Origin: Motacilla alba alba
Lineage: Eukaryota; Chordata; Aves; Passeriformes; Motacillidae
Length of the DNA: 64,000 nucleotides
Reading direction: 5' to 3'
Assembly (NCBI RefSeq): GCF_015832195.1
Contig: NC_052027.1
Span: forward strand, 17,823,688-17,887,687
Below are positions 23,623 to 36,590 of this stretch, piece after piece (the first letter of the stretch is position 1; the number at the start of each line of letters is the position of its first letter). The notes under the pieces are model-generated. The model searched no databases. It was not told the DNA's origin and worked only from the letters and a program-made list of their open reading frames with translations. A program made the position numbers and the translations under genes.

Positions 23623-26600
23623 AGTGGCTGAAAAGGTGCGAATCAAATAAAGGAAATAATGGAAAATCTTAACTATCCGACTGCAAGGGTGCACATACTG
23701 AGTAGTGGAAAATCCTGCAAGTGGAAAAGCTCTTTTTAGGTGTTGGAATAATTGTACGTTGCTCGAAACACGCCTAGAACAGTTTAAACAGTTATTAAAG
23801 AGTGTTGCCAGATTTTATCACTGCAGTCATGCATATAGATCAGTGATCCCTGAGCAGCACTGTGAAATGTGTGAATGAGGTGCACTTGCTAAAAATAACC
23901 CTACTGAGTGCTGCTCCTAATTGCCACAGAATCCTGGGGAAATGATCCCATTTCAGCAGCACAAAATTGACTTAAAATGTTTGACTGCAGCATTACCCGT
24001 GGGTTCTCAAGAGATGATAAAATATTTGCCAGACCTTGGTCATCAGCATTTAAAAAATGAAGCAAACAATCACCATCAGATTCTACTTGGAGCTGTTGTA
24101 GTTCTGTTCTTGTCTCACTTTGGGTTCTGATTGTGTGAAAACACCTGGCAGGGCTGCAGCTCTGGGCTGGGGGAGGCTGGAACTGCTCTGCCTTACCTTG
24201 TAAGCCACTTCAGCAGCCCCAAATATAAAGAAAAGTATCTGTGAATTTGTTTTTAAAGTAAATAAAAAGTTCTCAGAATGTTTGACAGCAGCTGAGCATC
24301 CCAGAGCTGACTGACAGAGAAATGATCCTTTTGTTTCCCTCCCCTTTTAGAAGTTTCTTTTAATACTTAATAATTTTCCCCCATGCCCTTGTACTCCAAA
24401 GAGAATCGATTTTCCTTTACATAGGAAATGAGTTTGTTGATGAGGAGCCCACCATCACCACCCGTGTGGCTCTTCCAGATTTCTGGATATTGGAGAAATT
24501 GGAACTCATCTATTTTGTTATAATTTTGTTACATATTTTTGTTATAATTCCATCTTCACTTTGGGAAGGTGAAACCTTTCCCCCATCAAGACCAGTCTTA
24601 AAAATCACTAAGATTCTTTTCTTTCTAGCAAATTCTTTGATTATCCATTTCTTTATGGTTATTCATATTTTTAGGCAGCTGCAGCAAATGACTGATTTGC
24701 AGGCACACTGAATTTCTGCTCCAGCAAGGGTTTAAGCTATTTAGGGAAATGAATGAAGCACAAAGGTTTTTATTTAACTATAAATTTTGTATGACTTTAA
24801 TTTTTTTCATGAGTGACTGGCTTTCTTACATCAAACTCCTTCACAGGGAGTTTTACAGCAATAGGCAGTACCTTTGACAACTATAATTTTCTAAAACTCT
24901 GGGAAAGCCAGATGAAAGAATAAATAAATATTGATCTGGCTGGGGGTTTAAGTAGTCCCTGATTAAAATAAAAATGCATTTTAAAAGTAGCATTAATTAC
25001 TCCTGGACTCTGGTTTTGTTGTCCTTCCCAGGCTGAAAATGTCGAGTCTTTACAGAAACAGAGAAATATATTGAGAATACCAATGAGACATTTATTTTAA
25101 TTTATCACCCCAGTGTTTGAGCACTTTTATGTTATCCTCTGAATTTATACTCAAAATCAATCTCACAGAAGTGGGACAACTTTACTGCTGAGGCAAAGGG
25201 AGGCAGGAGGTTTAAGGACACACCTGTGCTGCTGGGCACAAACAGTTTTTACAACTTAGGCCTCCAAGGGTAGGTGTTGGAACTGGATTTGGTCAGGACA
25301 GAGCCAAGTGTTCCCATCCCTGCCTGCATCCAGTCCTGCTGGGAGTGCCCTTCTCACTCATTTAATCGACTTTGTACCATTTCCATCCCCTCTGGCAGAG
25401 ATGTTCTGATTTGCTATACTCCAGAGCCTTGGCATTTGGGTATTTCCCCCTGCTGCTGTGTCTCCCTGTTTGCTGTTTGATTCCTGGAATCACCTGCTGA
25501 TTTTTGGGACTGGGATCCAGTAGAGGGATTGCATTGTCAGCTCCTGGAGAAGATGGACTTGTTTGCTCAGCTCCAGCACCGTGTGTGCAATTCAGAGTGA
25601 GAGCTCTGGTTTTTAGCTGTTTTCATGTATTCCCACAATGGGAAATCTCTGGGATAAATGTGCTAAAGAGATGTTGGTAGCCCAGGTGGTGGAACAAGAT
25701 GTTTGGCTTGGAACTCCTGCAAGCACTTCTGTCAGCTTAGGATGGGAGAGAGGTATTTTTATCACTTGTAGTGCTTACACGGCACTTCAATCAAGTGGGT
25801 TAGGCTTGTTTGGGTTTTTTTGGCCAGATTTCAATTTAATTCATGATGTGCCACCTCCCTGAGTCAGCTTTGGCTCCCAAAGAAGTCGTGTTGTCCTTTT
25901 AATTTCTGGCCGAGCAGTTGCGCAGCGGAACCCAGGGACTCTGGGAATTCCTGTCTGGTTCTTACTAGCACGAGATCCATTCTGTTTGGGCATCCCTCTG
26001 CCATGCTCTGAAGTGCTTTGAGGAGTCAGGAGAGAAATTGCTGTGGAATCCCTGAGTCCTGAAGCTCTGGGAGGGCTGGCACTGCTGTGCTCCTGCATCA
26101 CTCTGCTGGTTTAGGAGGGAGACATTCCCCAGGCAGCGTGAGGGGCTCTGCTGAACTGACTGCTTGGCAAGTTGTGTCTTGACGAATGTGCTGCACACAG
26201 GATTCTGTCTCTGCTGACGTGAAATCACCCCCAGAAGGGCTTGAAATAGATTCTTTGTTGAAAATTTTGTCCTGGCATTAGATTTGTGACACCTGCATGT
26301 TTGTCCTGATGTAATTCTTGGAAGAGATGTTTGTTTTCATCTCCAACAGGAAGGGAGGAAAACTTTCATCTTCCCTGATTCATGCTTGTATTTATTTAGT
26401 AAACATTTTTCCCTCAAGATATTTGATTCTGAGAAAAATTGAGGTTATCAGTTTTGTTGAATACTTGTAGACCTGAATGCTACTACAAAATAATTATAAA
26501 TGGCAACAAGCATGAGAGCTTTTGTGTGCATTGTTAGTTGGATTTTTCTGGAATTAGGCAATATTAAATGCTTCAGTTCTCTTGGAAGGTGTGTAATATT

Positions 26601-26842
26601 TTATTTTCTGAAGGTGCGTTATACTTCATTTTTTTAAGAGTCACTTTTAAATTTTCTGTTATGGAATAACACAAAAGAGATGAGCTTAATTTTATTAATT
26701 GTGCAATAAATGCATTTGGATTTAAATTAAACCAGCTGTTTTTCAATGATTGAACTGCCTTTCTCTTTGATTTTACATTCATTATACCCATAATAATTTA
26801 AATTTCCAAAACATAAATGGTTTTTTTCTTTGTTTTTACCAG
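23623..26842. other. Unique non-coding sequence
   Basis: No gene or recognisable repeat. The part at 23640-23780 immediately beyond the CR1 relic keeps several CpGs in AT-rich context, which may merit a conservation check. A T-rich polypyrimidine tract begins at about 26820 and leads to an exon-like segment. Confidence 0.5.
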
Positions 26843-26894
26843 GTCTTGCATGCTGTGACACAAAGGTCTCCTCGCCTGGTGTGCTATGTTCATG
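26843..26894 (+). other. Possible small exon (52 nt)
   Basis: A long polypyrimidine tract ends in TTTTTACCAG at 26842, a strong acceptor. The 52-nt segment ends in CATG and is followed by GTGAGC, a good donor. Two of three frames are open. One reads 17 residues beginning VLHAVTQRSPR, which I do not recognise. The segment could be an exon of a gene spanning this window, a cryptic exon or an lncRNA exon. No neighbouring exon of the same gene could be identified. Confidence 0.3.
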
Positions 26895-28187
26895 GTGAGC
26901 CTGATCTCCTCCTGTTGTCCCTTGTCATTCCAGGGATTATTATATCAAAGGGGCATCATGTTGTTTTAGCAGCCAATCATTTGAAATCATCACAAACACA
27001 TGGAAATGAGTTTAGTCTTTGTTTTTTGCTGAATTTTTTTAGTGACAAATCTCCAGTTTTCTACAACATCCTAAGAACCTGTGAAGGATCTGATGATGGC
27101 CTCAAAGTTCCAGTGGTCATGGCCAGGATTGCAGCTAAGGCAGGAAGGGGCCAGTTTTGTAGTTTCAAGTAACCAGTGAGATCAGAATTCCTGACAGGTC
27201 CTCCCATGGGGAGATCTGCAAGCAGCAACCCAACAGGCCCAGCCTGGGTCCAGTGAATCCCATTTTGTCCTGGCTCCAAACCCTCAGACTCTTTAGCTAT
27301 GCTAAGGAATTCTCTGTGGCTGCCAACTTTTTGGCACTTCTTAAAATAACTCAGTTAAATATATTTCATAAACTCATTTTGTATAGGCAAAAGAAGCCCC
27401 TGTGCTGCTCCTCAGCAGCACATGTTCCTTCTCTTTCCCTTCTCCTCCAAATATTAGCAAATTGCCCCTTTTATAATGATATGAAAATAAACCAGCTTTT
27501 GGGATTAGGCCTCACATCTTTCAAATGGTTTCCTACTGTGCTCTGCTTTCTTTTCTTTTTTCTTTTTTGAGGGGTTAAGTAGCAAACACCTTCTGTGTTT
27601 CTGGGTTTACTGATACATATTTTCAAATTGATTATTTTCCCTCATGCTTTTAACTGGATGTAGGTACTCCTCATGTGGCTCCAGTGTTCTTTTTTTCTGT
27701 TTTTCTCTGTTTGAATTTTTTTTCTCCTAAGTTCTCCCTTACCTGCCTCAGGATGTTTGAGCTGCTGATGACCTCCACCTCTGAGAGCAGAAGTTAATAA
27801 ACAGCTTTCCCTTGCTGATGGGATTCGGGGTGGCAGAGGCCAAGGCTTTAAGGGACATGGATTTTTACTCTTCCTCTCCAGTTCTCCTCAGTTGAGTCAG
27901 CCATTGGGATCTACCCCTAAGCTGTTGGGCTAATCAATGGCCACGTTCAGCTGAGCTTCCTGGTGTTTCTGAGAGCCAGAAATGTGCTGTGGCTTCCTGG
28001 AGAATGTGTTCCACCCTGGGACATCCCTTGGGGTGTCAATAACCATCCCCACTTCCCAGGGGAATGCTTTGCCTTGCAGGCTCTCCAGCAGCCCCTGGTG
28101 AGGGGCTCTGGGCAGCTTTGGGATCGTGGCCAGGACAAGCCCTTGCTCAGTTGCACATTGCTATTGTGGGAAATGGAGGGTTTTTGA
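26895..28187. other. Unique non-coding sequence
   Basis: AT-rich DNA with short open frames only and a T-rich stretch near 27540-27570 and 27690-27725. A moderately GC-rich patch at about 27950-28150 has no recognised content. Confidence 0.5.
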
Positions 28188-28550
28188 ATAGCTGACTCGT
28201 ATGATTAACTAGAAGTTGTTTATTGTTTACATTATACACATATTTATAGATTCTACAAACTACTAAGTGCACACTTTTTGATTGGTGCTTTTGTCTTTTT
28301 TACTCATTTTCTGCCTGTATTTCTCAGAGTATATGATTGGTTACAGTCCAGGTGTTTTTCACAGTCCTCTGTTACCCAGCCCTTGTGGTCTTAGTATTCA
28401 GTTTCTCAGCCTTTTCTTTCTTAATTCAGTACAATTTATGTTCCAATAGTCTCGAAGAATTCTTGAGGCTTTGATAACAACCTTGGAAGCAGGCAGGCTG
28501 GTGCACACTATGGCCTAACCCTTGCAAACACATTGCAACTCATCACATTT
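28188..28550 (-). mobile_element. Possible LTR fragment
   Basis: On the minus strand the segment carries a poly(A)-signal-like AATAAAC at about 28228-28222 near its end, preceded by a promoter-proximal-looking AT/GC mix. The arrangement and wording ('gattggttacagtccaggtg' region at about 28337-28356) resemble songbird ERV LTRs from memory. Neither target-site duplications nor internal retroviral frames are visible, so this is a tentative solo-LTR call with approximate limits. Confidence 0.4.
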
Positions 28551-31500
28551 AATTACTCAGTGCTCTGCAATGGGAGACGATGCAAGAACAAAAACTTAAC
28601 ATCTGTCAGGGCTTTTAATGCCAACATATTCCTTTTTTTTTTCTTTTTGGTGTTGTTTTCTGTACTTTTCTGACATTCTAGCAGCTTTTCCATGTAATGC
28701 ATGACTTTTTTTCCCACATTGTGCTGTCCATGGTGATATTTGGAGCAGTTCTGCTGGAGGTTTGGAAAGGCCGTGAGGATCTAGCTCTGACTCTGAATTT
28801 AATTAATCTGGGGGCCCCAGAGAGACAGTTAATGGCTCCATCAATAACTTCCTCATATTCTCAGGTTTAAAATATTGGACCGGTATTTTGAGGTAGGTTA
28901 GGAGTGTCCTTCATTTGGGGTCCATCTAGCAGGGATCCCCTGCAAGCTCTGCAGATGTTCTCTGAAGCACAACTTCCTCATTTTTCTTGCCACAGTTACT
29001 GCAGAAGGCCCCAAGCTTGGCATTGCTTGGCTGAAATATTTTTTACAACAAATACAATAAACCATTGGCATCTCAAGGGCTTACAGTTAAATTTTACTAA
29101 TGCAAATTGCTTTTGAGTCAGGCAAGTCTGACAGTGTTACTATTTGTCTTTTAAAAATACATTTTATCAAGCCTAGCACAAACCCCCAGATGAATTGAAC
29201 TATAACTTTTTCTGATTTTGATGGAAAAAAAACATTTTATGATGTTCAATCTTTCTGTAATGATCTTGAGAGGGAGAAAATTATGATTAAAACAGAGTAT
29301 TAAACATTCTGCCCACAAAATAATTTGTGAAAAGGAATTGCAAATCCAGTGGCAAGAAATCTTTATAGCCAGATAAAACTGCTTGGGGCTTCCTTTTGTT
29401 TCTAATTTATATTCACAATAATTAATGAGGATAAAGTAGCAATCAGAGATATCAATTGTAACTATCAATACAATTGGTTTTAAATCAGTTACCAGTCCAT
29501 GTTTTTGAAAACACTGCAGCCCAAGTTTTGTGATTGGATTCTATTGGCAGAGTTCTGTCCTGTGTGAAGAACTGGTGCAAACAGAAATTGCTTTCCAGGG
29601 AATCAAGAGTAAGCCACACATCCACACCATAAACACACAGTTAATCTTTTATTATCTGGCATATATTCACTCTAGGTGATGCTGAACTTTTTGAAATAGT
29701 TTCATCAGGTTGCAGCTTGCAGGGTGGTTTAAACCCACGGCCTTTCCTTGTGAAGTCCCTGGTTTCTTTGGGGATACCATGGCACTCTGAATTGGAGCTG
29801 GCATTGTCATTCCCCTCCTGGTATGTGGCTGATCTGATCAATGTGGGGACTGTGATGACTTTGACTCGTTTGTCATCTTTTGTCTCCTGTAAATTGTTAT
29901 TAGATTTTTCCTGTAGAATTCAGCTTATGTTGCTGAATACAGAGGGAATAAAGCACTGCTGAGGCAGAGTGGTTCCTCTAATACATATTCCCCTTGCTGT
30001 ACCCCTTCCTTGGCTTCTTGTGGCAGGATGAAGCTCAGAACTGACCTTCAAAGAAATACTGTCTATAAATAAGAGTTGTTGAACTTCTGCAGAGATGGGC
30101 TTTGGATTGCAGGTGTTCGTAATTAGATTAATTTACAGAGTAGATCAAGCCAATGAAGGAGGCATGGAAAACTGATGGAGGGCTTATCAAATTAGCTAAG
30201 TAGAGCAATTAATCAGACAGGCCTTAACTGTTTGGTTTCTAGTTTTTAGTTATCAGCTGGAGCAGTTTGCTTTCAGCTTGCATTAAAGAAGACACCGAGT
30301 GAAGGCTGTGCTTGGAGAGACACTTCCCTCGTTGTGTCCTTGTCACCCCATGGCAGTAACGTAGCACCACTCAGGGATCCACTGGCATTCCCAAGGCACA
30401 GAGCGGCCTCCTGTCAGCAAAATGATTTTTAAAAAAGTGTTCAGCATTCTCTGTGAAAATACCAACAAAAAAGCACCAACAGTGGGCATGAGATTTTATC
30501 TAAACAGTAACTTGTCAGTGAAAGGGATCAATGGGCAGCTCCTCAGGAACTTCTGGCTGCAGTGTGGTAACAATTACCTTAAAAGTATTTAAAAGCACCT
30601 TAGAATGATGATTCTAACAAGCTGGTCTTATTGTAATTGAGTTCATCCAGTTTGGGGAGTATTATGCATATTGACACAATTTTTTTTGTTTTTCTGACTC
30701 CACTTGTAAATTATTTGGTATTTTCAGATGGACTCTTCCTGCCTTTCACTGCAGGAATAAAAAGAGGGTTCCATAAGATTATCTCAAGAGTACTTTTCCT
30801 TGTTTCATTTCACAATAAACCTCTCTGGGAGCTGTCAGATTTGGCCCTGAGAAATTGCCCTGAGGCCCCAGAACGTTGACATGGAATAGGGGGCAGAGAT
30901 CTCACTCCAGACGTGACCCTCCCACTTCCCTTTTCCTTCTATTCAAGAGGTCAAATAATTTCTTTTCCCATATCCACAATGAGTCCTAAAGCACGTCAGA
31001 AAATGGGGAAGAATGGAAATTAGCACTTCTTCCTCCAAAACTGAAGAAAGATGATCTGATGAGAACAAGACCTTCCTTCACATCTCCCTAAATGCTGAAC
31101 TGCCTCCTGTGTCGAGGTTAAATATAGGTTTAAGATCATTCCTTGTGCCTTCCTTTAAAAAATACCCAATGAACATTCTGGCACATCAGCTTTGGGCATT
31201 TATATTTAGGAATCTTATCACAATTTAAAATGCTGCTGTAAATCTGGTTTCTCCTCTCTGTAAGTCCTCAGCCATTTTATCTTAAATATCCAGAAATGAA
31301 AATCTTAACCAGGGTTATCAACTTGGGTCAAGCTTTGAAATCCCTTTTAAACATTTTGAGTGATATTTTTCATGCCCTTAACACTGAATATTTCAAACCC
31401 CAAAATGTCCTGTGCTTAAGAGTTCTTTTGAAAACTGCAGAATCCTTGAGCAGCTGAAGATTAAGAGGAGTTTTTCTGGTGACTATATCAGGATTTTTTT

Positions 31501-33931
31501 ACAGATTGATCTTCATGTTTGCCTTAGGAAGATAAAGGATAGATCTAAAGGCTGATGCCTGAGATGTGTAAGCTGCATTTTCTTTTATATCTCTGGAAAA
31601 GTAGTCTCTGATTTTTCTGATGAATTTCTGTCTCTTGTCTTGATATTTGAATCACTGAAAATAAGATACAACTTCTGTTATAACCAATATGGGAAACTGC
31701 TAAAAAGCCTGTAAATAGGAGTAATTAACACCCACCTCCAACGTTTCCTTTTTCTGCTAATTTAAATACAGGATTTCTAGGTCTAAAAGCATGTGAAAAT
31801 AGTTCAGACAACATATATGTGCTTTCAGCGTGCTTGAATCCAATCAGTTCTTCCTTGGGAAGCTGGAGGGCTGTGCAAAACGTGATCTAAATTACTCTGG
31901 CAGTGATCTAAACCCAGGAACGATCTCATGTGTTTATTTGGAGCCTGTGAAGCAGCCAAGATACCTGGATGTGACTGATAAATGGATCAATAGAGGGGAA
32001 GGAAGGATGGATGGGTTGTAAAGCTAAGCATTGCTCCTGAAGAGCTGGTTCTTGCTCAAAACCCTGAAGTGCAAACTCGAGGAGGGTATTTTGATTTGTG
32101 GAGGCTTGAATTAGTTGGTTCTTTTATCAGTCTGTTAAACATTGTCTGACTGTTTCTCTCCTAAAATACAGTCTTTGTGGGAAAATGTTTCCTGTGGGGT
32201 TGGTGTCAAGGTTTAAACCCACTAATAAGATGTGATCTTAGTTAATAAACCATAAATACTGGTGTGTTGTAAGCTCTGTTTCTGCATTCACAGTCTGGGA
32301 GGGCTCAGTTCATTGCCCCACTCTGAAAAAGCAGCAGCATTTCTCACTGTGAGGATGGAGCAGCTCCCTCAGCTCTGGGGCTGCACACATCAGGAGCACT
32401 GGCAGCACAGCTGAACACCTGGTGGGAAATGTCACTGAGAAATGAAGACACGAGCTCAGGAATATCTGTTAAGTGTTTGTGATGGTTTTACTCCTGGTGG
32501 CATCAGCACTTACAGCTCTGATCCACGGGAGCACCAAACCCTGAGCTGTGCCTGCCGAGATCAGAGCAGAAGCAGCTCCCAGCAGGTTTTTGGGAGGGGG
32601 GAGGAGCAGAGCTCTCTGATGGAGCTGGGCTGTGTTGGTGCAGGTCTGGCCACAGGGGCTGGTGCCTCTTGCAGGTGAGAGAGGCTCTGTCAGCTCAGAA
32701 AGCTCCGATTCCTCCTCAGAATTTCCTCCCCTGTGAGGGAATCAGAGGGGGTCTCCTGCCTGTGATCCAACACAAGGCTGGTTTGGACAACAGGCAGCTC
32801 TCAGCATGGTTGAGTGCTCTGGAACTGTTGGATTTCTCCAATTCTTCCCCCTGGACATTTGAGGCAGCTCCCTGACTGCTATTCCACAGGGTACTGTAGC
32901 TTTCTCTTTGATGCAGAAGAAGCCTGGTCATGAATTTGAAACTACTTCTGCCCTTTGAATTTTTTTCCCCAATGATGTAATAGAATGTTTAAAATATCAG
33001 CTTGAAGAAAAGACTTGAGAGCCATAGGAATAGGGAGAGAAATCACATTGTGCAATAATAATTACATTTATGATGTTCTTTTCATTTCATTGACTCTCTG
33101 TCTATGTTCCACTGGTGGCAATGTTCTTCTGCCATTCCAAGCAGTAAAGCTGGAATAGGGGTTGTACATTAATGGCAGTCAGGAGTTATAATCCTTCTGT
33201 CTCATTTCCCACAGCACATAAGCCATTATTTGCAATTTTGTTTAATGCTTATAATGTAAGTTTGGTATAACTGTTTATTATCCCATGGTCTTGTACTTCT
33301 AAACTTGTTTTCACAATATGTGTGTATCATACAAAGGATGCATTTTGCTCAGGATGCTTAATCAAGGTCATTGTTGTTTTTGGTTTTGTACCAGTTTTTT
33401 TTTTCTTCTCCATGATTTTTCTTTGAGAACCTTGATGTGCTGTAGTCAGTAAAAAGAAGATGGAATAAAATCCCCCTTTTAATGGTCTGAGTAAGGTTCA
33501 TGGTATGAACATATCTATTTTAAGTTTTTTTTAAACTTACTGTTTTCTATCAAGTAAGAATGCTTTTACATTTGCCTAAACACTGCATCAATATTTCCAG
33601 CAAAATAATTCTTTTCCTCAAATTTCCTATTTAATAAAATACAGCCTCTTTGAACTCCACAGACCTCACCATCTGTTACTCAATTTTCACTCCATAAAAT
33701 TTTGCTGACATCTGTTTAATCAAATATATTTTTATAGTCATGGAGAAATTTAGTTCAAACTTGGTATTATCCTGTTTCTATATGCCAAACAGAAAATATG
33801 AAAATAATGTACAGGAATTTATGGGAGGGGAGAGGGAAACATTAAAGTCTGTTACTACTTAGGGCACCTTTCAGACCTGGAAGAGACATTCCTGATGGTC
33901 CTGAGGGTCTCCCCAGGCTGTGGAGCTTAGT
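28551..33931. other. Unique non-coding sequence
   Basis: More than 5 kb without a recognisable gene or repeat. Homeodomain-type TAATTA/ATTAG words cluster at about 30120-30215. A moderately GC-rich patch lies at about 32290-32700. Open frames are short. Confidence 0.5.
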
Positions 33932-34149
33932 GTTCCCTCAGCTCCTGCTCTCTCCAGGGTTCTCTCAGCTCCTGCTCTCTCCAGCCTTCCCTCAGTTCCT
34001 GCTCTCTCCAGGGTTCTCTCAGCTCCTGCTCTCTCCAGCCTTTCTCTCAGCTCCTGCTCTCTCCAGCCTTTCTCTCAGCTCCTGCTTTCTTCAATGTTCC
34101 TTCAGCTCCTACTTCCTCCATGGTTCTCTCAGCTCCTGCTCTCTCCAGC
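33932..34149 (+). repeat. Minisatellite, eight 27-28 bp units
   Basis: The core AGCTCCTGCTCTCTCCAG recurs with starts near 33940, 33967, 33994, 34021, 34049, 34077, 34104 and 34131. Spacing is 27, 27, 27, 28, 28, 27 and 27 bp. The plus strand is strongly pyrimidine-biased. Units 4-8 show two connector types (GGGTTCTCTC and CCTTTCTCTC). Because 27 is a multiple of three, reading frames stay open and produce repetitive Leu/Ser/Ala/Pro peptides of about 100 residues in more than one frame. These look like by-products of the repeat and not a gene. Confidence 0.95.
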
Positions 34150-36485
34150 TTGGCCAAACCTGGCTGTTCCCCATGGCCAGAGTTTCAGAGCAGCTGTTGG
34201 GCTTGGCTTTGGAAAGCCAGGGCTAAGCTGACCAGGATTTGCCAGCCTGCCTTCATTCTGTGCCCTTGCTGTGCCCATCCTTGTGCTTCTGTCCTTTTTC
34301 CCTCCATGCAGGGATGTCACTCTCCCAGGAGCTGTTGGACTCCTGTCCCGAGCAGGCAGGACACCCTGGAGGGAGTTAAGGGAGTCACACGGGGACGGGA
34401 GACAGACGCTCCTCTTGGATCCATCCCTGTGGGTTCTCCAGGGGTTGTGCTCTCTGGATTCATTTTTTTTCCCACCAAATATTGTTGTGCTGAGGTTCAT
34501 GGGTGCTGCCACCACCTCTAAAGGGGATGTTGTGGTTGTTGTTAGTGAGCCCTTCCTTTCAGGCTGGTTTTCCAAAGGAAATGAGGCATCTGCAGTTCCT
34601 GGGAATTGATCTGTTGATTTAGTTTTCTGTCAGGTTTGATCAGGAGATTTCCATCACGACTGTGCTTTGACAGACCCTTTCCATCTCCCATATGGCATTC
34701 AAAATGAACATCTGTTTAAAACAATAATTTGTAACGTTTGATAACCAAATAGCAGTCTTTGTTCCTGTTGGTTATCACCACTTTTTGTCAATTCTCTTGC
34801 TTTGTTAAGGTACAATATGTTGTACCACGTATTCTGGATTTTGGAGAAGTTGCTGTTATTGCTTTTCTCTTGTTTATTTTTTCTGTTGCTGTTGGGGTTG
34901 GTGTTTAGACAACTTCCAGAATGATTGAGCTGTTTACTGCCGATTCATATTGTTTTGCTTGGAAACCGAATTGATATTTACAGCTGAGTAATAAATTTAG
35001 AATATTGGTTTTTAATTGAATCTGCAGCAGAATATGCTGATTAACTTGAATTTAATGACGAAGAGCAATGCTCTTTGAATTTTTCATGGAAATCCCATTA
35101 TCTGCACATGTAGTATTTATTAAATTGAAATTATCTCATATTTTAAAATAGCATTTTGTTCCCTTTCACAAAGAAGAAAGTCAAGTTGTTATTGCTGATT
35201 TTACTGATTAGGTGGACAAAATCAATTGAGATGAAACATGAGTATAATTTTGTAATACTTAGAGCCCTTTCCTAATTCATTGTCCTCCAAGACACTATTT
35301 ATCTACCTTGAAGTTTTCTTTATTCAGGGTCATTTATTAAGGTATGCTTGAAAGAAAAACATCTGGAAGGATACTTTGGTTTGTTTAAAATCTTCAGTTT
35401 ATTTGGAAGGAAAACTTCTCAGCTGGTCTTTCCAAAGCCTTGAGAGCAAAGCGAAAGCAAAGCTGAGATGCCAATGTTTATTTCTTTGTGGTTTTCTGAC
35501 GGCAGATTACAAGGGGGGGAGTTTGTTTTCTGACCATTTTGCAGATTGTTTATGGTAATGAACATGCTGTATAAGTTTAAACTCAAATTATAAGCAGAAG
35601 AGGTTTTGGCTGGATCTTAAAATTTAAACATGCTCTCTGTTAGTGGCCGATAAAATTAGATTGCCCTCGTATTTGCTTATAATGAGATCAGCAGGCTAAA
35701 GAAAAGCAGCCTCTCTCTTAGCATGATCTATGCATGCTGCTCGTTCAGAGAGCATCAGCGGAGGGAACTGGATTGATTTTGGGTGCTGGTGTTGCTGTGA
35801 GGGTTTGAGAGGACTGGAAATGCAAACCCTGCAGTGCAGCAGTGCTTTTCAGCCTCGGATGAATAGCTGAGTGTGGGGTCACCTGGCAGCCCCACCCAGG
35901 CTCTGCTGAACGTCAGGGAGACAATTTTATTTTATTTTTTTTCCTCAACTCTATCTTTTGCTGATATTTAGAACCAAACAAATTAAACTGAACCACGACA
36001 GGAAAATCTGCTGGGCATCGGGTACAAACTCAGGCTTCCCACTGACAAAGAACCAGAGGAATAGCATTTCCTGGGGTCTCACTCCTGTCCCCAGCACAGG
36101 CACTTGGGAGCATCCTGAAATGTCTCCCCAGTGACAGAATTGGTGGGTGCAGGAGCGATTCCTGAGGTGCAGCTGATCACTCTCCCCCTGAGCAGATTCC
36201 AGCTGCTGCTGGAGTCACCGAGGCAGAGCTCGGATGTGCTGCATTGCAGGTGCAGGAATTCGGGTCTGCTCTGCTCGAAGCCCAGCTCAGCCCAATTCTC
36301 CCCTTGTTCTGCTCTACTCCACTTGCTCTACCCTCATTCCAAGTCTTCTATTCTGCTTAAGATCACAAAGAAATCTTGGAGTTAGATGTACCATGCTGAT
36401 AACCTTATACCTGGGGCAGGAGAAAATGGAATAAGAGTCACAAGGAAAAGCAGCTGATTTGGGGATGGGGTTTTGGTTTGTGGTT
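34150..36485. other. Non-coding sequence, possibly conserved
   Basis: No gene is recognisable. From about 34690 to 35760 the sequence is AT-rich, free of repeats and full of homeodomain-type words (ATTTAAT, TAATTGAA, TTAATTGAA). It also has an octamer-like TATGCATG near 35730 and a short inverted repeat GGTACAA/TTGTACC at 34809-34826. This is the texture I expect of a vertebrate conserved non-coding element, but conservation cannot be judged from one genome. Confidence 0.4.
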
Positions 36486-36590
36486 TTGTGTTGTTTTTTT
36501 TTGCCCTGGTTAATTTTTTTGGTTTTGGTGGTTTTTTTTTTTTTTTTTGGTTTTTTTTTTTTTTTTTTTTGGTTTTGTTTTTTTTTCAGA
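36486..36590 (+). repeat. Poly(T)/TTTTG low-complexity tract
   Basis: About 100 bp composed almost only of T runs broken by G or GG. On the minus strand it would read as lysine-rich peptide. It might be the decayed poly(A) tail of a minus-strand retrocopy, but nothing recognisable as a retrocopy lies beside it. Confidence 0.85.

Noticed and set aside
33920..34521. Leu/Ser/Ala/Pro-rich open frames of about 100-130 codons
   Set aside because: They are kept open by a 27-bp minisatellite and have no start context, domain or unique sequence that supports a protein.
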